A stretch of DNA of 64,000 nucleotides from Methylohalobius crimeensis 10Ki (GCF_000421465.1 NZ_ATXB01000001.1:1178001-1242000), one strand, 5' to 3'. Positions 1 through 10,209 are shown, counted from the first letter of the stretch. The notes: generated by a model from the sequence alone, not told the origin. Numbers and translations: made by a program.

Positions 1-313
<313 letters not shown>

Positions 314-317
<4 letters not shown>

Positions 318-721
318 GCGATTCCCGAACCGATCAAGTAGAATGGCTGGATCAGGTGGCCTGGAATCCCGAGGGGTTGGTGCCGGCCATTGCGCAGGAA
401 CAGGAAACGGGGCGGGTATTGATGTTGGCGTGGATGAATCGCGAGGCCTTGCGTCTGACCGCCGAAGAGGGCGTGGCCGTTTATTGGTCGCGTTCGCGGA
501 GACGCTTGTGGCGCAAGGGCGAATCCTCGGGCCATCGCCAGTGGGTCCGTGAGATGCGTCTCGATTGCGACGGCGACACGGTGTTGCTCCAAGTGGTCCA
601 GGAAGGCGGCGTCGCTTGTCACACCGGTCGTCACCATTGTTTTTACCGCCGCTGGGAAGACGGTCGCTGGCGGATCGTCGATCCGGTCAAGAAAGATCCG
701 GAGGAGATTTATGGCGCTTGA
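314..721 (+). CDS. hisI: Phosphoribosyl-AMP cyclohydrolase
   Basis: 135 residues. Opens the adenine ring of phosphoribosyl-AMP, the third step of histidine synthesis. The metal and substrate signature [12 protein letters not shown] followed by [14 protein letters not shown] is present, as is the [16 protein letters not shown] stretch typical of the family. The start at 314 is chosen because it overlaps the hisF stop by four bases and gives the normal length. HisI and HisE are separate proteins here, not the fused HisIE of enterics. Confidence 0.96.
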
Positions 722-1040
722 CGAGCGGATATTGGAGGAGTTGGCCGAGGTCTTGGAAAAACGCAAGCACGCCGATCCCGAAACGTCCTACGTGGCGTCC
801 CTTTATGCCAAGGGCATGGACGGGATTTTGAAGAAGATCGGCGAGGAGGCCACCGAGACGGTGATCGCGGCCAAGGGAGAAAATCGCGAGCAGTTGATTT
901 ATGAGACCGCCGATTTGTGGTTTCATACCCTGGTATTGCTGGCCCATCAGGGTTTGGGGCCGGAAAATGTGCTGGCCGAACTCAAGCGGCGTTTCGGTTT
1001 GTCGGGACTGGAAGAAAAGGCCGCACGCAATCAGTCGTGA
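711..1040 (+). CDS. hisE: Phosphoribosyl-ATP pyrophosphatase
   Basis: 109 residues. Removes pyrophosphate from phosphoribosyl-ATP in the second histidine step. It is an all-helical MazG-like protein with the conserved [15 protein letters not shown] helix and the ETADLWFH metal-binding helix. It overlaps the end of hisI by 11 bases. The reading frame is open upstream of 711, but the ATG at 711 gives the family length and follows the GGAGGA sequence at about 700. Confidence 0.95.
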   Translation: MALDERILEELAEVLEKRKHADPETSYVASLYAKGMDGILKKIGEEATETVIAAKGENREQLIYETADLWFHTLVLLAHQGLGPENVLAELKRRFGLSGLEEKAARNQS

Positions 1041-1050
1041 GGAGACTTAG

Positions 1051-1314
1051 ATGGGAATCAGTATTTGGCAGTTGTTGATCGTGTTGGCGATCGTGCTGTT
1101 GTTGTTCGGCACCCGCAGGTTGCGGCATCTCGGATCGGATCTGGGCGGCGCGATCCGGGGTTTCAAGAATGCGATGGGCGAGGAGGAAAGCGAAGCCGGG
1201 AAAACGGAGAACCCCGAGCATCTGGAAGCGGATCAAGCGCCCGAATGGCGCTCCGAGGCTCACCCCGAATCGACCCACGAAAAGGCGGACAAGCCCGAAC
1301 GCAAACCGCTTTGA
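1051..1314 (+). CDS. tatA: Sec-independent translocase subunit TatA
   Basis: 87 residues. Pore-forming subunit of the twin-arginine pathway for folded proteins. A single N-terminal membrane helix (about residues 5-20, [15 protein letters not shown]) is followed by the [14 protein letters not shown] hinge, an amphipathic helix and a charged acidic-then-basic tail. It starts ten bases after hisE, the his-tat junction common in gammaproteobacteria. An unusual point is R-R-L-R in place of the more common K-KLP after the FGT. Confidence 0.93.
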   Translation: MGISIWQLLIVLAIVLLLFGTRRLRHLGSDLGGAIRGFKNAMGEEESEAGKTENPEHLEADQAPEWRSEAHPESTHEKADKPERKPL

Positions 1315-1363
1315 AAAAACCGACGATGAGGCGGAGCGTTCACCACACCTATGAGGCCGTGCA

Positions 1364-1744
1364 ATGTTTGACGTCGGTTTTTGGGAATTGACCTTGATCG
1401 GTTTGATTTCCTTGTTGGTGTTGGGGCCGCAGCGTTTGCCCGGCGCGGTGCGCACGACGGCTCTATGGCTGCGCCGGGCGCGTCAGATGGCGGCCACGGT
1501 GAAAGCCGAGATCGAGCACGAACTGGCCCTGGAGGATGTCAAGTCGTCCCTGGAGCGGGACCAATCCTTCCGCCAGCTGAAAGCGCTGGAGCGTGAATTG
1601 CGCCGGCCGGTGGAAGTGGAGCCGCGCACCGGCGAGGGTGATTCCTCCGAAAGATCGTCTCCCGCCGCTGCCCCCGGAGATAAGCGGACAAGCCACGCTG
1701 CTACCGAGAAAAGACCCCGCGTTGTCGATGACAACTCCACCTGA
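1364..1744 (+). CDS. tatB: Sec-independent translocase subunit TatB
   Basis: 126 residues. Works with TatC in twin-arginine signal-peptide recognition. It has the short N-terminal segment MFDVGFWEL with the conserved Glu in the membrane helix, then LGPQRLPGAVRT, an amphipathic helix and a long charged tail. The order tatA-tatB-tatC and the 17-base overlap with tatC confirm identity. Confidence 0.93.
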   Translation: MFDVGFWELTLIGLISLLVLGPQRLPGAVRTTALWLRRARQMAATVKAEIEHELALEDVKSSLERDQSFRQLKALERELRRPVEVEPRTGEGDSSERSSPAAAPGDKRTSHAATEKRPRVVDDNST

Positions 1745-2477
1745 GCGCGAAGCGGAACCGGAAGGCCAGGAGCAGCCTTTCATCGCTCATCTGATCGAGT
1801 TGCGCAGCCGCTTGCTCAAGATCATCGCGGTGGTGCTCGTGGTGTTTCTGGGTTTGGCGCCGTTCGCCGATCAACTCTATACCTATCTGGCAGGTCCCTT
1901 GCTCAAGTACCTGCCCGAGCAAAGCAGCATGATCGCCATCGACGTGGCCTCGCCTTTCTTGACCCCGTTCAAGTTGGCGCTGGTGGCGGCGATCTTCGCG
2001 ACCATGCCGTTCAGCCTGTATCAGATCTGGGTCTTTGTCGCCCCGGGACTGTATCGCCACGAAAAACGCTTGCTGCTGCCTCTGTTGGCGGCCAGCACCG
2101 TGTTGTTCTACGCGGGCGCGGCGTTTGCCTACTTCGTGGTACTGCCGTTGGTGTTTCAATTCATGACCGCCACCGCTCCCCTGGGGGTATCGGTGATGAC
2201 CGACATCAGCCGCTACTTGGATTTCGTTCTCACCCTGTTTTTCGCTTTCGGGGTGGCGTTCGAAGTGCCCATCGCCACGATTTTGCTGATTTGGAGCGGA
2301 ATCACCACCCGCAAGGCCCTGGCCGCCAAGCGTCCCTACGTGATCGTGGCGGCCTTCGTGATCGGCATGCTGCTGACTCCGCCCGACGTGATTTCCCAGA
2401 CGCTGCTGGCGGTACCGGTGTGGCTTTTGTATGAACTGGGTTTGTTGTTTTCCCGGCCTTTCGCCCGTGAAACCTGA
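1728..2477 (+). CDS. tatC: Sec-independent translocase subunit TatC
   Basis: 249 residues, about six membrane helices. It is the core receptor for twin-arginine signal peptides. The N-terminal motif FIAHLIELRSRLLK and the first periplasmic loop are typical, as are the conserved FxPGLYRHEKR segment and the P-D-V-I-SQ stretch near the C-terminal helices. The ATG at 1728 is chosen because it lies just before the conserved N-terminus and overlaps tatB; the reading frame stays open further upstream. Confidence 0.95.
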   Translation: MTTPPEREAEPEGQEQPFIAHLIELRSRLLKIIAVVLVVFLGLAPFADQLYTYLAGPLLKYLPEQSSMIAIDVASPFLTPFKLALVAAIFATMPFSLYQIWVFVAPGLYRHEKRLLLPLLAASTVLFYAGAAFAYFVVLPLVFQFMTATAPLGVSVMTDISRYLDFVLTLFFAFGVAFEVPIATILLIWSGITTRKALAAKRPYVIVAAFVIGMLLTPPDVISQTLLAVPVWLLYELGLLFSRPFARET

Positions 2478-2541
2478 CGGTGCCTCGCGGTCGGAGAAAT
2501 GTCTTTTGGATTTGAAAATGAGCAAACAGGAGAAGTGAGCA

Positions 2542-2982
2542 ATGCGAAAACGAATTGGACAATTGCGGCGGAAACATTCGGGATTTACCCTTATCGAGTT
2601 GTTGATCGTGTTGGCCATTCTCGGGATGTTGGCGGCTTTGGTGGGTCCCCGCTTGATGAATGCCTTGGGGCAGGGCCAGGTCAAGACCACCAAATCCCAG
2701 ATCGAGATGCTGGCGACCGCGCTGGATACTTTCCGCCTCGACAACGGCCGCTATCCCACCCAGGAAGAAGGCTTGGAGGCTTTGCTGACTGCGCCGGAAG
2801 GGCTTGCCAACTGGAACGGCCCCTATTTGCGCAAGAAAGAACTGCCCAAGGACGCCTGGGGTTTTCCCTTCCATTATGAAAATCCACCCCGCCGCGGCGG
2901 CATGGATTACGATCTCTATTCCCTCGGCGCCGACAACAGCGAAGGCGGTGAAGGAGAGGACGCCGATATCGGCAATTGGTAA
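2542..2982 (+). CDS. gspG: Type II secretion system major pseudopilin
   Basis: 146 residues. Major pseudopilin of the type II secretion system. A short basic leader ends in the prepilin peptidase site SG|FTLIELLIVLAILGML; the Glu at +5 is present. The C-terminal half holds the GspG signatures RLDNGRYPTQEEGL, NGPYLRK and PKDAWGFPFHY, and the Asp/Gly-rich calcium-binding end (YSLGADN...ADIGNW). No other gsp genes are adjacent, so this copy is separated from a main gsp operon, at least in this window. Confidence 0.94.
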   Translation: MRKRIGQLRRKHSGFTLIELLIVLAILGMLAALVGPRLMNALGQGQVKTTKSQIEMLATALDTFRLDNGRYPTQEEGLEALLTAPEGLANWNGPYLRKKELPKDAWGFPFHYENPPRRGGMDYDLYSLGADNSEGGEGEDADIGNW

Positions 2983-2988
2983 GTCTCG

Positions 2989-3786
2989 ATGGAGACAGTC
3001 CCGTACCTGCTGTATGCCGCGGCCGGCGGGCTGGCGGGTTTGACCGCCGGCTTGTTCGGGCTGGGCGGTGGGGTGGTATTGGTGCCGGCTTTGTTGTATC
3101 TGTTCGCCTGGCAGGGATTTCCGCCTCCCTACATTCCCGTTGCCGCCGTGGCCACTTCTTTGGCGACGATTATGGTGACCGCCATCGTTTCAATTGGCGC
3201 CCATCACCGCTTGGGGTCGCTGGATTGGCGTGCGGCATCCCGTCTTTTTCCGGGGATCGTCATAGGTTCCTTGTTCGGCGCCTGGTTGGCCGACCAGCTG
3301 CCTGGTGATTGGCTCAAAACAGTATTTGCCGTTTATTTGTTAGGGGTCGCCATGCAAATGCTTTGGCGTTGGCGACCCGCCCCGGCTGTCACCCAACCCC
3401 AACCCTGGCTTCTGACCGGAGTGGGCGGCGCCATTGGCACCTTGTCGGCTATGCTGGGTATCGGCGGCGGGACCCTGACGGTGCCTTTTCTGGTGAAATG
3501 TGCTTATCCCATGCGGGTGGCGGTGGCGGTCTCGAGTGCTTGCGGCTTTCCCATCGCCCTCGCGGGAACGATTGCTTACGGAATATTGGGTTGGGAGGTA
3601 GCGGATCTGCCTTCGGGCAGCGCCGGCTATGTGTATCTTCCGGCTTTTTTCGGTATTATCGCCGCCAGTATGCTGACCGCTCCCTTGGGCGCTCGGCTGG
3701 CCCATCGGCTGCCGGCAGAAACGCTCAGGCAACTGTTTGCCGGGGTCTTGATCTTGATTGGAGGAAAGGTTCTATATGGCGGCTAA
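2989..3786 (+). CDS. Sulfite exporter TauE/SafE family membrane protein
   Basis: 265 residues, about eight membrane helices in two repeated halves. The first half carries GLFGLGGGVVLVPAL and the second MLGIGGGTLTVPFLV, the paired glycine-rich motifs of the TauE/SafE (DUF81) family. Members move anions such as sulfite, sulfoacetate or other organic acids, but the substrate cannot be read from sequence. It starts six bases after gspG and overlaps the next gene by 11 bases, so it is probably cotranscribed with folM. Confidence 0.85.
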   Translation: METVPYLLYAAAGGLAGLTAGLFGLGGGVVLVPALLYLFAWQGFPPPYIPVAAVATSLATIMVTAIVSIGAHHRLGSLDWRAASRLFPGIVIGSLFGAWLADQLPGDWLKTVFAVYLLGVAMQMLWRWRPAPAVTQPQPWLLTGVGGAIGTLSAMLGIGGGTLTVPFLVKCAYPMRVAVAVSSACGFPIALAGTIAYGILGWEVADLPSGSAGYVYLPAFFGIIAASMLTAPLGARLAHRLPAETLRQLFAGVLILIGGKVLYGG

Positions 3787-4504
3787 AGTCGTTTTGGTCA
3801 CCGGGGGTGCCCGTCGCATCGGGGCAGCCATTGCCGAAACGCTTCATCAGGCGGGGTTTAACATCGTCCTGCATTACCGCAGCTCGCAGGGTGAGGCCGC
3901 CTCGCTGAAAAGTCGCTTGGAGGCGCGGCGGCCCGGCTCGGTACGGTTGGTCGAGGCGGATCTGCGCTCGGTGAATGCCATCGAGCAAATGATGCAGCAA
4001 GCGGTCGCCGCTTGGGGAAGGCTCGACGCGGTGGTCAACAACGCGTCGGCATTCTATCCGACGCCCTTGGGGGAGGCGACCGAAGCGCACTGGGAAGAGC
4101 TTCTCGACAGCAATCTGAAGGCACCGTTCTTTTTGTCTCAGGCGGCGTTTCCCGAGTTGCAACGCCACGGTGGCTGCATCGTCAATTTGATCGATATTTA
4201 CGCCTATCGCCCCCGCCCCGGCTATCCCATCTACAGCGTGACCAAGGCGGGTCTGGCGGCCTTGACCTTGGCCCTGTCCCGGGAGATGGCGCCGAAGATT
4301 CGGGTCAACGGGGTGGCGCCGGGAGCGATCCTGTGGCCCGAGGACCAGGTCAGTCAAGCAGAAAAGGAAGCCCTGTTGGCATCGATTCCCCTGGGCCGGA
4401 TGGGCGATGTGAACGACATCGCCAAGGCCGTGCGTTACCTGGTTTGCGACGCCGATTACGTCACCGGTCAGATTCTGGCCGTGGACGGGGGGCGTAGCCT
4501 ATGA
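3776..4504 (+). CDS. folM: Short-chain dehydrogenase, pteridine reductase type
   Basis: 242 residues. Rossmann-fold SDR with the cofactor motif TGGARRIGAAIA (the Arg after the glycines favours NADPH), NNASAFYP, catalytic Tyr and Lys in YSVTKAGLAAL, and the TGQILAVDGGRS end. The TGGARRIG form is typical of pteridine reductases and of FolM, which reduces dihydromonapterin or dihydrofolate. The neighbouring folK and folB genes support a folate role. The ATG at 3776 follows a GGAGGAAA site at 3760; its tail overlaps the convergent folK. Confidence 0.82.
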   Translation: MAAKVVLVTGGARRIGAAIAETLHQAGFNIVLHYRSSQGEAASLKSRLEARRPGSVRLVEADLRSVNAIEQMMQQAVAAWGRLDAVVNNASAFYPTPLGEATEAHWEELLDSNLKAPFFLSQAAFPELQRHGGCIVNLIDIYAYRPRPGYPIYSVTKAGLAALTLALSREMAPKIRVNGVAPGAILWPEDQVSQAEKEALLASIPLGRMGDVNDIAKAVRYLVCDADYVTGQILAVDGGRSL

Positions 4505-4997
4505 CCGACAAGGGAAGGCGCCGCTGTTTGACTTTGCCGGGATCGAATGCTTGCCAATGGGCGCGATAGGTTTTGCCGGTCACGGGATGCCGTCGTTCCG
4601 GTGTGATTTCGTTCAAAGGTTCCAACACGAAAGCGTATCGCAGGATATCTTCCCGAGGCAGCTGCAACCGATCCGAATCGGGTTTCTCGAGGATCAGATC
4701 GCCGTAGAGGATCAGATCCAGGTCCAAGGTGCGGGAGGCGAATTTTCGGCTCTGGGGACCCCGTCCGTGGTTATGTTCGATTTCCTTCAGTTTTTCCAAG
4801 ACCGCCGGACGGGACAACTCGGTGTCGAACCCCACCACCAGATTGTAAAAGGGCGGTCCTTCAAAACCCTCGGCCTCGCTTTCGTATACGCTGGATACGG
4901 ACAGTGGACCGAAGGTTTCCTCCAGCTCCGCAAGCGCTTGCGGGATATGCTCTTCGCGCTCCAAGTTGCTGCCGATGCTGACGAAGGTTTTAGGCAT
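4461..4997 (-). CDS. folK: 2-amino-4-hydroxy-6-hydroxymethyldihydropteridine pyrophosphokinase
   Basis: 178 residues. Transfers pyrophosphate from ATP to 6-hydroxymethyl-dihydropterin in folate synthesis. SIGSNLER at the N-terminus, the RTLDLDLILYGD signature with its metal-binding aspartates, and LPREDILRYAFVLEPLNEI are all present. It overlaps folB by eight bases on the same strand and overlaps the end of folM convergently (4461-4504). Confidence 0.95.
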   Translation of the reverse strand: MPKTFVSIGSNLEREEHIPQALAELEETFGPLSVSSVYESEAEGFEGPPFYNLVVGFDTELSRPAVLEKLKEIEHNHGRGPQSRKFASRTLDLDLILYGDLILEKPDSDRLQLPREDILRYAFVLEPLNEITPERRHPVTGKTYRAHWQAFDPGKVKQRRLPLSVIGYAPRPRPESDR

Positions 4998-5352
4998 CGG
5001 TTCGGCGACCCCGCTCGATGATGATTCCCACGTCGCTGGCGCCGCGGATAGCGCCTTTCTTGTTCAAGCAAAGCTTGACCCAGGGAACGGAAAATTCGTC
5101 AAGCACGATCCCGGTGATTTTTTCCGCCAGGGTTTCCACCAGGAAGAATTCGCTTTCTTCCACAAACGCGATGAGCCGCTTGGCGACCGATTTGTAATCC
5201 ACTGTATGCTGGATATCGTCGGTGGCGGCCGCTTGACGAATGTCGGTGGCCATTTCCAAGTCTATAATCACGACTTGCTTGATTTCGCGTTCCCATTCGT
5301 AGATGCCGATGGTCGTCTCGATCTCGAGGCCGCGCAGAAATATAATGTCCAT
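4990..5352 (-). CDS. folB: Dihydroneopterin aldolase
   Basis: 120 residues. Splits dihydroneopterin to hydroxymethyl-dihydropterin and glycolaldehyde. Family features are IGIYEWEREIKQVVIIDLEM (the conserved Glu), the TVDYKSVAKRL segment, ETLAEKI, and the late Lys in LCLNKKGAIRGASDVGIIIER. First gene of a folB-folK unit that diverges from plsY. Confidence 0.95.
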   Translation of the reverse strand: MDIIFLRGLEIETTIGIYEWEREIKQVVIIDLEMATDIRQAAATDDIQHTVDYKSVAKRLIAFVEESEFFLVETLAEKITGIVLDEFSVPWVKLCLNKKGAIRGASDVGIIIERGRRTDA

Positions 5353-5456
5353 CTTGGTTGATTTTTAATTAAGGAATGGCAAAGATTGTCCGATCACTGT
5401 TCGAGTCTCGTTCAGTTGACCGTTTAGATTGACATAAGAAGAAGGGGGAAAGCAAG

Positions 5457-6041
5457 GTGTGGTCTTGGCTGTGGGTGCCTATGGGTTATGTGTTGGGTTC
5501 GATTTCCAGCGCGGTGATTGTATGTAAACTGTGGCGGCTGCCGGATCCGCGCACCATCGGTTCCGGCAATCCGGGCGCCACCAACGTGCTCAGGTTGGGC
5601 AACAAGCGCGCGGCCGCGGTGACCCTGTTGGGAGATGTGCTCAAGGGGTGGGTTCCGGTGGTGCTGGCCCAATGGCTGACCGGCGATCCCACCATCGCGG
5701 CGGCGGCCGGTCTGGCGGCGTTTCTGGGGCATCTCTACCCGGTGTTTTTCGGTTTTCAGGGGGGGAAGGGAGTGGCTACCGCTCTGGGGGTGTTTACCGG
5801 CATCCATTGGGGGGTGGGGTTGCTCTTGGCGGCTACCTGGTTGGCAATGGCCAAACTCACCAGGATCTCCTCCTTGTCGGCGCTCACCTCGTCGGCACTG
5901 GCACCCATCTACGTCCATTGGATCCTGCGTACTCCCTGGATCACCGCCATGGCGACAATCATTGCCGGCTGGTTGATCTGGCGACATCGGGATAATATTC
6001 GGCGGCTGCTTCAGGGAGAGGAAGGCCGGATCGGCGGGTAA
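5457..6041 (+). CDS. plsY: Glycerol-3-phosphate acyltransferase PlsY
   Basis: 194 residues, five or so membrane helices. Uses acyl-phosphate to acylate glycerol-3-phosphate at the start of phospholipid synthesis. Conserved cytoplasmic-loop motifs are present: GSISSAVIV, GSGNPGATNVLRLGNK and FQGGKGVATALG. The start codon is GTG at 5457, chosen because a GAAGGGGGA ribosome site ends a few bases before it and the first helix begins immediately. Confidence 0.94.
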   Translation: MWSWLWVPMGYVLGSISSAVIVCKLWRLPDPRTIGSGNPGATNVLRLGNKRAAAVTLLGDVLKGWVPVVLAQWLTGDPTIAAAAGLAAFLGHLYPVFFGFQGGKGVATALGVFTGIHWGVGLLLAATWLAMAKLTRISSLSALTSSALAPIYVHWILRTPWITAMATIIAGWLIWRHRDNIRRLLQGEEGRIGG

Positions 6042-6153
6042 TCCGTTCATAAACGCTTGCCAGTTGAATTACCTTTGATGTAGGCTTGGTTTATCGATAG
6101 GACGGAAATTGGTTTTTAAATGCCTAATTAATCCTAAGAATAGGGAGGAACCG

Positions 6154-7032
6154 ATGCGTATCCTGCGATCTCCGGTCATGATTTTGCTGAGTCTATTCGG
6201 GCTTTTGGGGAGTTCCTTTTTCGCTTTTGCTGCCCCTAACGATCCTGATGACCCCAATTACTATATTGTCACTCGACAGGATATGAGGCAGTGTCTCTAT
6301 CCCAGTTGCGGTGGCTATTTTGTGAAAGCAGTGAATCGTGCTATGACGCTTTGTGCAAATGGTCAAAGGCGGGCTCAATGTCAGGTGTTTCACCTCGATA
6401 TGGCGGCGCTCAATCTGACGGAGGAAGAAAAGGCGGAATACGACCATGCCTTCTCCCAAGAGGGGGGATTGGTGCGAGGCAAGCTCGTCGAACAAGCGGG
6501 TGCTGACGAACCAATTCCGGTGTTAGTCGCGGATGAATTATGGCTTGGTCAGGCTCAATCGGAATCGGTAGGGACTTTTTACAGTGTGATTGGAACCGGA
6601 ATTGTCTGTATTACCAGCCCCTGCCCGTCATTCGAGGAGACTCGGCTCAATACTTCCGGTGTGAGTCAAAGGATATCGACGGTGAATCTCGCCGCCTCAG
6701 GCGCGAGTCAGGAGGAGCTTGACGAGGCGTATAGAGCGCTGGAATCGGGCATTCTGGTGGCAGGCGTGCATCGCACGGAGATCGGGCCGGGCGGGGTAGG
6801 GCTGGAACTGATTGCTAGCGAGTTCTATCTCCCTTTTCCTTCAGAGGAAGGGAAATCTTGCGTTGGCGAGAATTGCGATGTGGGTGAACCGTGCGGTGAT
6901 AATATTTGCGGTGAGGGCGAGTATTGCTGTAATGCAAGCTGCGGGATCTGCGCTCCTTTGAACGGTGCGTGCATCCAGATGGTTTGCGAACAGTCAGAAT
7001 CAGGGCCGCTTCCATTCAAAAACGGGCGATAG
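6154..7032 (+). CDS. Secreted protein, DUF6748-like, with Cys-rich tail
   Basis: 292 residues. The ATG at 6154 has a strong AGGGAGGAA site. Residues 1-27 are a signal peptide ending SSFFAFAA. The segment YYIVTRQDMRQCLYPSCGGYFVKAVN is like the DUF6748 family of secreted proteins of unknown role. The C-terminal 60 residues are rich in cysteine (GENCDVGEPCGDNICGEGEYCCNASCGICAP), resembling a small disulfide-rich module. Base use is poorer in G+C than neighbouring genes, and the gene stands alone between plsY and tsaD, which suggests an acquired gene. Confidence 0.6.
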   Translation: MRILRSPVMILLSLFGLLGSSFFAFAAPNDPDDPNYYIVTRQDMRQCLYPSCGGYFVKAVNRAMTLCANGQRRAQCQVFHLDMAALNLTEEEKAEYDHAFSQEGGLVRGKLVEQAGADEPIPVLVADELWLGQAQSESVGTFYSVIGTGIVCITSPCPSFEETRLNTSGVSQRISTVNLAASGASQEELDEAYRALESGILVAGVHRTEIGPGGVGLELIASEFYLPFPSEEGKSCVGENCDVGEPCGDNICGEGEYCCNASCGICAPLNGACIQMVCEQSESGPLPFKNGR

Positions 7033-7142
7033 GACGTCGGCTCTGCGAGTCCTGGTTTTCTGCTATTTGACTGGCACTGCGTACCCCAATTAAACCACTA
7101 TGGTGATGATGCTGTTGGTCATCGGCGGAAATTGATTAGGCT

Positions 7143-8210
7143 TTATCTGGGATAACTTTCGGCGGCAATTTCCGGGAGAGGAAACTCGGCTCGGCAAGCG
7201 ATCGGCGGCAATTCCTCCAATGGCCAGCGGGCCTGGGCCTTGATTTCCCCTTTTTCCCTTTGTCCCGAAAGCAGCCGCAAGCAGCCGGCAAAAGCGATCA
7301 TGGCGCCGTTGTCGGTGCAGAACTCGAGCCGGGGCAGGAACAACTGGGCGCCTTCATGAGCCGCCACTTCTCCCAGGCGCCGGCGCAGGGTCCGGTTGGC
7401 GCACACCCCGCCGGCGGCCACCAGACGCTTCAGGCCGGTCTGGCGCAAGGCCCGCCGGCACTTGATGGCGAGCGTATCGGCCACCGCTTCTTGGAAGGCG
7501 TAGGCGATGTCGGCCCGATCTTGGGAAGTGGCCGAAGTTTTGCCCAGGGTGTTCATGACAAAGGTCTTGAGACCGCTGAAGCTGAAATCCAGTCCCGGCC
7601 GGTCGGTCATGGGACGAGGAAAACGGAACCGTTCGGGATTCCCCTCCAACGCCACGCGTTCCAGGGCGGGCCCGCCGGGATAGCCCAATTCCAACATCTT
7701 GGCGACCTTGTCGAAGGCTTCTCCCACGGCATCGTCGATGGATTCTCCCAATAGCCGATAGGCACCCAGATCATCCACCTGAATCAATTGGGTGTGGCCG
7801 CCGGAAATAAGCAGCGCCAGAAAAGGCGGCCTGAGCTCGGGGTTGTCCAGAAGGGGAGCCAACAAATGGCCTTCCATATGATGCACGCCGATTGCCGGCA
7901 CGTTCAACGCCCGGGCGAGACTGTGACCCACCGACGCGCCCACCAGCAAGGCGCCGATCAGTCCGGGGCCGGCGGTGTAGGCCACCCCTTCGAGATCTCG
8001 GATGGTCAGCCCGGCATCGTCCAGGGTCTGGCGGATCAGCGGAATCAGTTTGCGGATGTGATCGCGGGAAGCCAATTCGGGGACCACGCCGCCATAAGGG
8101 GCGTGAAGCCGGATTTGGCTGAACAACCGATGGGCAAGCAAACCGCGCCGAGCGTGATAAACGGCGACACCGGTTTCGTCGCAGGAGGTTTCCAGACCGA
8201 GGACGTACAT
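7143..8210 (-). CDS. tsaD: tRNA N6-adenosine threonylcarbamoyltransferase
   Basis: 355 residues. Transfers threonylcarbamoyl to A37 of ANN-decoding tRNAs. It is an ASKHA-fold protein with [15 protein letters not shown], the iron-binding HHMEGH motif near residue 112, [31 protein letters not shown] and [12 protein letters not shown]. It starts two bases after the stop of the preceding minus-strand gene, so it is cotranscribed with the uncharacterised 661-residue protein and the ATP-grasp ligase. Confidence 0.96.
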   Translation of the reverse strand: MYVLGLETSCDETGVAVYHARRGLLAHRLFSQIRLHAPYGGVVPELASRDHIRKLIPLIRQTLDDAGLTIRDLEGVAYTAGPGLIGALLVGASVGHSLARALNVPAIGVHHMEGHLLAPLLDNPELRPPFLALLISGGHTQLIQVDDLGAYRLLGESIDDAVGEAFDKVAKMLELGYPGGPALERVALEGNPERFRFPRPMTDRPGLDFSFSGLKTFVMNTLGKTSATSQDRADIAYAFQEAVADTLAIKCRRALRQTGLKRLVAAGGVCANRTLRRRLGEVAAHEGAQLFLPRLEFCTDNGAMIAFAGCLRLLSGQREKGEIKAQARWPLEELPPIACRAEFPLPEIAAESYPR

Positions 8211-8212
8211 CG

Positions 8213-10198
8213 TTACCGCCCTGCCGCCCAGCTCGACAAGGCCATTGCCTTGACTGCTTCCAGTTCTTCGGACGATACCTGGCGATCGCCCCGCGCCTCT
8301 ACCGGATCGTCATGAAAAATGTATAGCCGGGATGCCAGTTGCGCAAATGGCAGTGACGCTTCGCCAAAGCGCTCGCCGTAGCCGTGAGTGGACACAATCA
8401 CCCCGTTGCCCCAATTCTGGCCGCTGTCGTTGTTGGGATTGTAAAAATACACTCGCATCACATTTTCCTGGTCGAGGGCCACGCGGATGAGAGTGATGGC
8501 GTGCCAGCCGACGAATTGGGCGGTGCTGTCGGTAACCGCGATCCCGATCGGTTGGGGATGAATGACGGGTTGGTTGCCATTGTAGTAGGGGTGATAGCTG
8601 GTATAAAACTTATGCAGAAAATCATCGTAATCCTTGAGACCTCCGGTGGCCACATCCACCGCAATCGCGAATTCGCGACCCACCCACCAGCCGTGAAACT
8701 CGGGGTTGATCCAGCGGTGAGGATCTCCGCTGCGGCTTGCACATATCCGGCCCATTTCATTGTAGATGCGATCCAGATGCGGGACCAGTAAGACCGAAAC
8801 CGGATCCGTATCCAAGGGCGCGGAATGGGCGAGCCCTGCCGGCAATTGCGCCGAGGCGAGGGGCGTCCCCTCGAAATGCATCAAGATGCCGTCATAGCAG
8901 GCAGCCTGGGCGATCAGATGCAGCAGATAATCCGGTTCATTATACGACCACATGGAGATGGCGCGTGCGGACTGACAGGTGGGGTTGTTGCCCTGGCCCA
9001 CGCCGAGAGGTTGACCTAACAGGGCGATGACTCCCGCCAGTAAGTGAACCCGGGTCGGCAGGGTATCGCCGAATACGCCGGCAAGCGTGGCCGAGGTTTG
9101 CGCCGAGAGCTTGAGGCCGATTTGGCGCCATAGACCCGGGGCGATGGGGGAAGCATAGAGAATGCCGCGCTCCAGGAGCATGGCTAAACCATAGACGACT
9201 TGGGCCGTCTCGGGATAAATGGCTTCGAGGATCAGGCGATGGATCAAATCCTGGTAGCAGTGAAGAACATCCCGCCCGGTGCTGCTTAACCCCAGCGCGT
9301 CGGGGATCAAATGGGCTTGGCGGTGGTTCAGAATCCAGCGGAGGAAAATGGCGTGGTAGTCGGACACCAGCCCGACGTCGTGCATGGCGCGGGCAAAGCC
9401 GTTGGCTTCCTGTTGCAGACCGGCGAAGTCCATCATTTCCAGCCGCCCTTCGTAAACGCCCACCCCCGGGTCGTCCAGGCAGCCCTGGGTGGGCCCGAAC
9501 AGGGCGCTGATCAGCCGGTCGGCTCCCAGTCGCGCCTCGCCGATATTGCCGGTTCCTTGGGAGAGAGTCACCGCGATCTGAGTGATCATCGCCTTGATAT
9601 GATCCACCTGAATCGGGCGTTGCGCGAGGATTCGCCAGATTTCGTCGATCAGACTGCCCAGGATGTCTTTGAAACCGATGTGGTCCAACAAAAACCGGAA
9701 CAATCTCCCCACCGCCTCCCCGATCGGTCCCAATCGAATCCTCTGGGTTTCGGCGGTGGCACCGAACAAGTGACTCAAGTTGAGAGCCAACACTTGAGTG
9801 AGAAAGTGCCGCGCTCCTTCCACCGACACGCCCGGATGGGTACAAGCACCGTTGGCCACCGCCAGCAGGCGCAACTGACTCAGGCACTCGAGTACGACGG
9901 TGGATTTTTCGCCGTGTTCCAGGGTGTTGCGTACCAGGCTCGGTAACAGGGCCGCAGGATCGTCCCAGTCGGTGCCGGAAAACACCCCGGCCATATCCAG
10001 GCGCGGGGCAAGCCGATAAAGCCTTTGCATGCCGTCGGGCCGAGTCATCAGGCGTCCGGCCAGATCCAGCACGGGCCCCTGAAAGCGGGGTTTGGTGAAG
10101 GAGCGGGCCTGTTCCAGCCGAACCAGGGCATGCTCCAGCTTTTCTTCCAGAAGTCCGGATTGAGGGTCGGGAGCGCCCGGTTCCATGTTGGAGTTCAT
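8213..10198 (-). CDS. Uncharacterised protein with papain-like Cys-His-Asn signature
   Basis: 661 residues, no signal peptide or membrane helix seen. I do not recognise the family by name. The N-terminal 380 residues are mainly helical. From about residue 400 there is [15 protein letters not shown] with Cys408 and an upstream Gln402, later [10 protein letters not shown] with His566, then [15 protein letters not shown] with Asn587 and following. This order of oxyanion Gln, Cys, His, Asn matches papain-like peptidases or transglutaminases. A GAGGGA site precedes the ATG. It lies 11 bases after the ATP-grasp gene and two before tsaD. Peptidase activity is inferred from the motif order only. Confidence 0.6.
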   Translation of the reverse strand: MNSNMEPGAPDPQSGLLEEKLEHALVRLEQARSFTKPRFQGPVLDLAGRLMTRPDGMQRLYRLAPRLDMAGVFSGTDWDDPAALLPSLVRNTLEHGEKSTVVLECLSQLRLLAVANGACTHPGVSVEGARHFLTQVLALNLSHLFGATAETQRIRLGPIGEAVGRLFRFLLDHIGFKDILGSLIDEIWRILAQRPIQVDHIKAMITQIAVTLSQGTGNIGEARLGADRLISALFGPTQGCLDDPGVGVYEGRLEMMDFAGLQQEANGFARAMHDVGLVSDYHAIFLRWILNHRQAHLIPDALGLSSTGRDVLHCYQDLIHRLILEAIYPETAQVVYGLAMLLERGILYASPIAPGLWRQIGLKLSAQTSATLAGVFGDTLPTRVHLLAGVIALLGQPLGVGQGNNPTCQSARAISMWSYNEPDYLLHLIAQAACYDGILMHFEGTPLASAQLPAGLAHSAPLDTDPVSVLLVPHLDRIYNEMGRICASRSGDPHRWINPEFHGWWVGREFAIAVDVATGGLKDYDDFLHKFYTSYHPYYNGNQPVIHPQPIGIAVTDSTAQFVGWHAITLIRVALDQENVMRVYFYNPNNDSGQNWGNGVIVSTHGYGERFGEASLPFAQLASRLYIFHDDPVEARGDRQVSSEELEAVKAMALSSWAAGR

Positions 10199-10209
10199 CG
10201 TTTCCCTCG

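Noticed and set aside
3758-3786. Longer start for the pteridine reductase at 3758
   Set aside because: The ATG at 3776 has the ribosome site GGAGGAAA and begins directly at the cofactor-binding strand.
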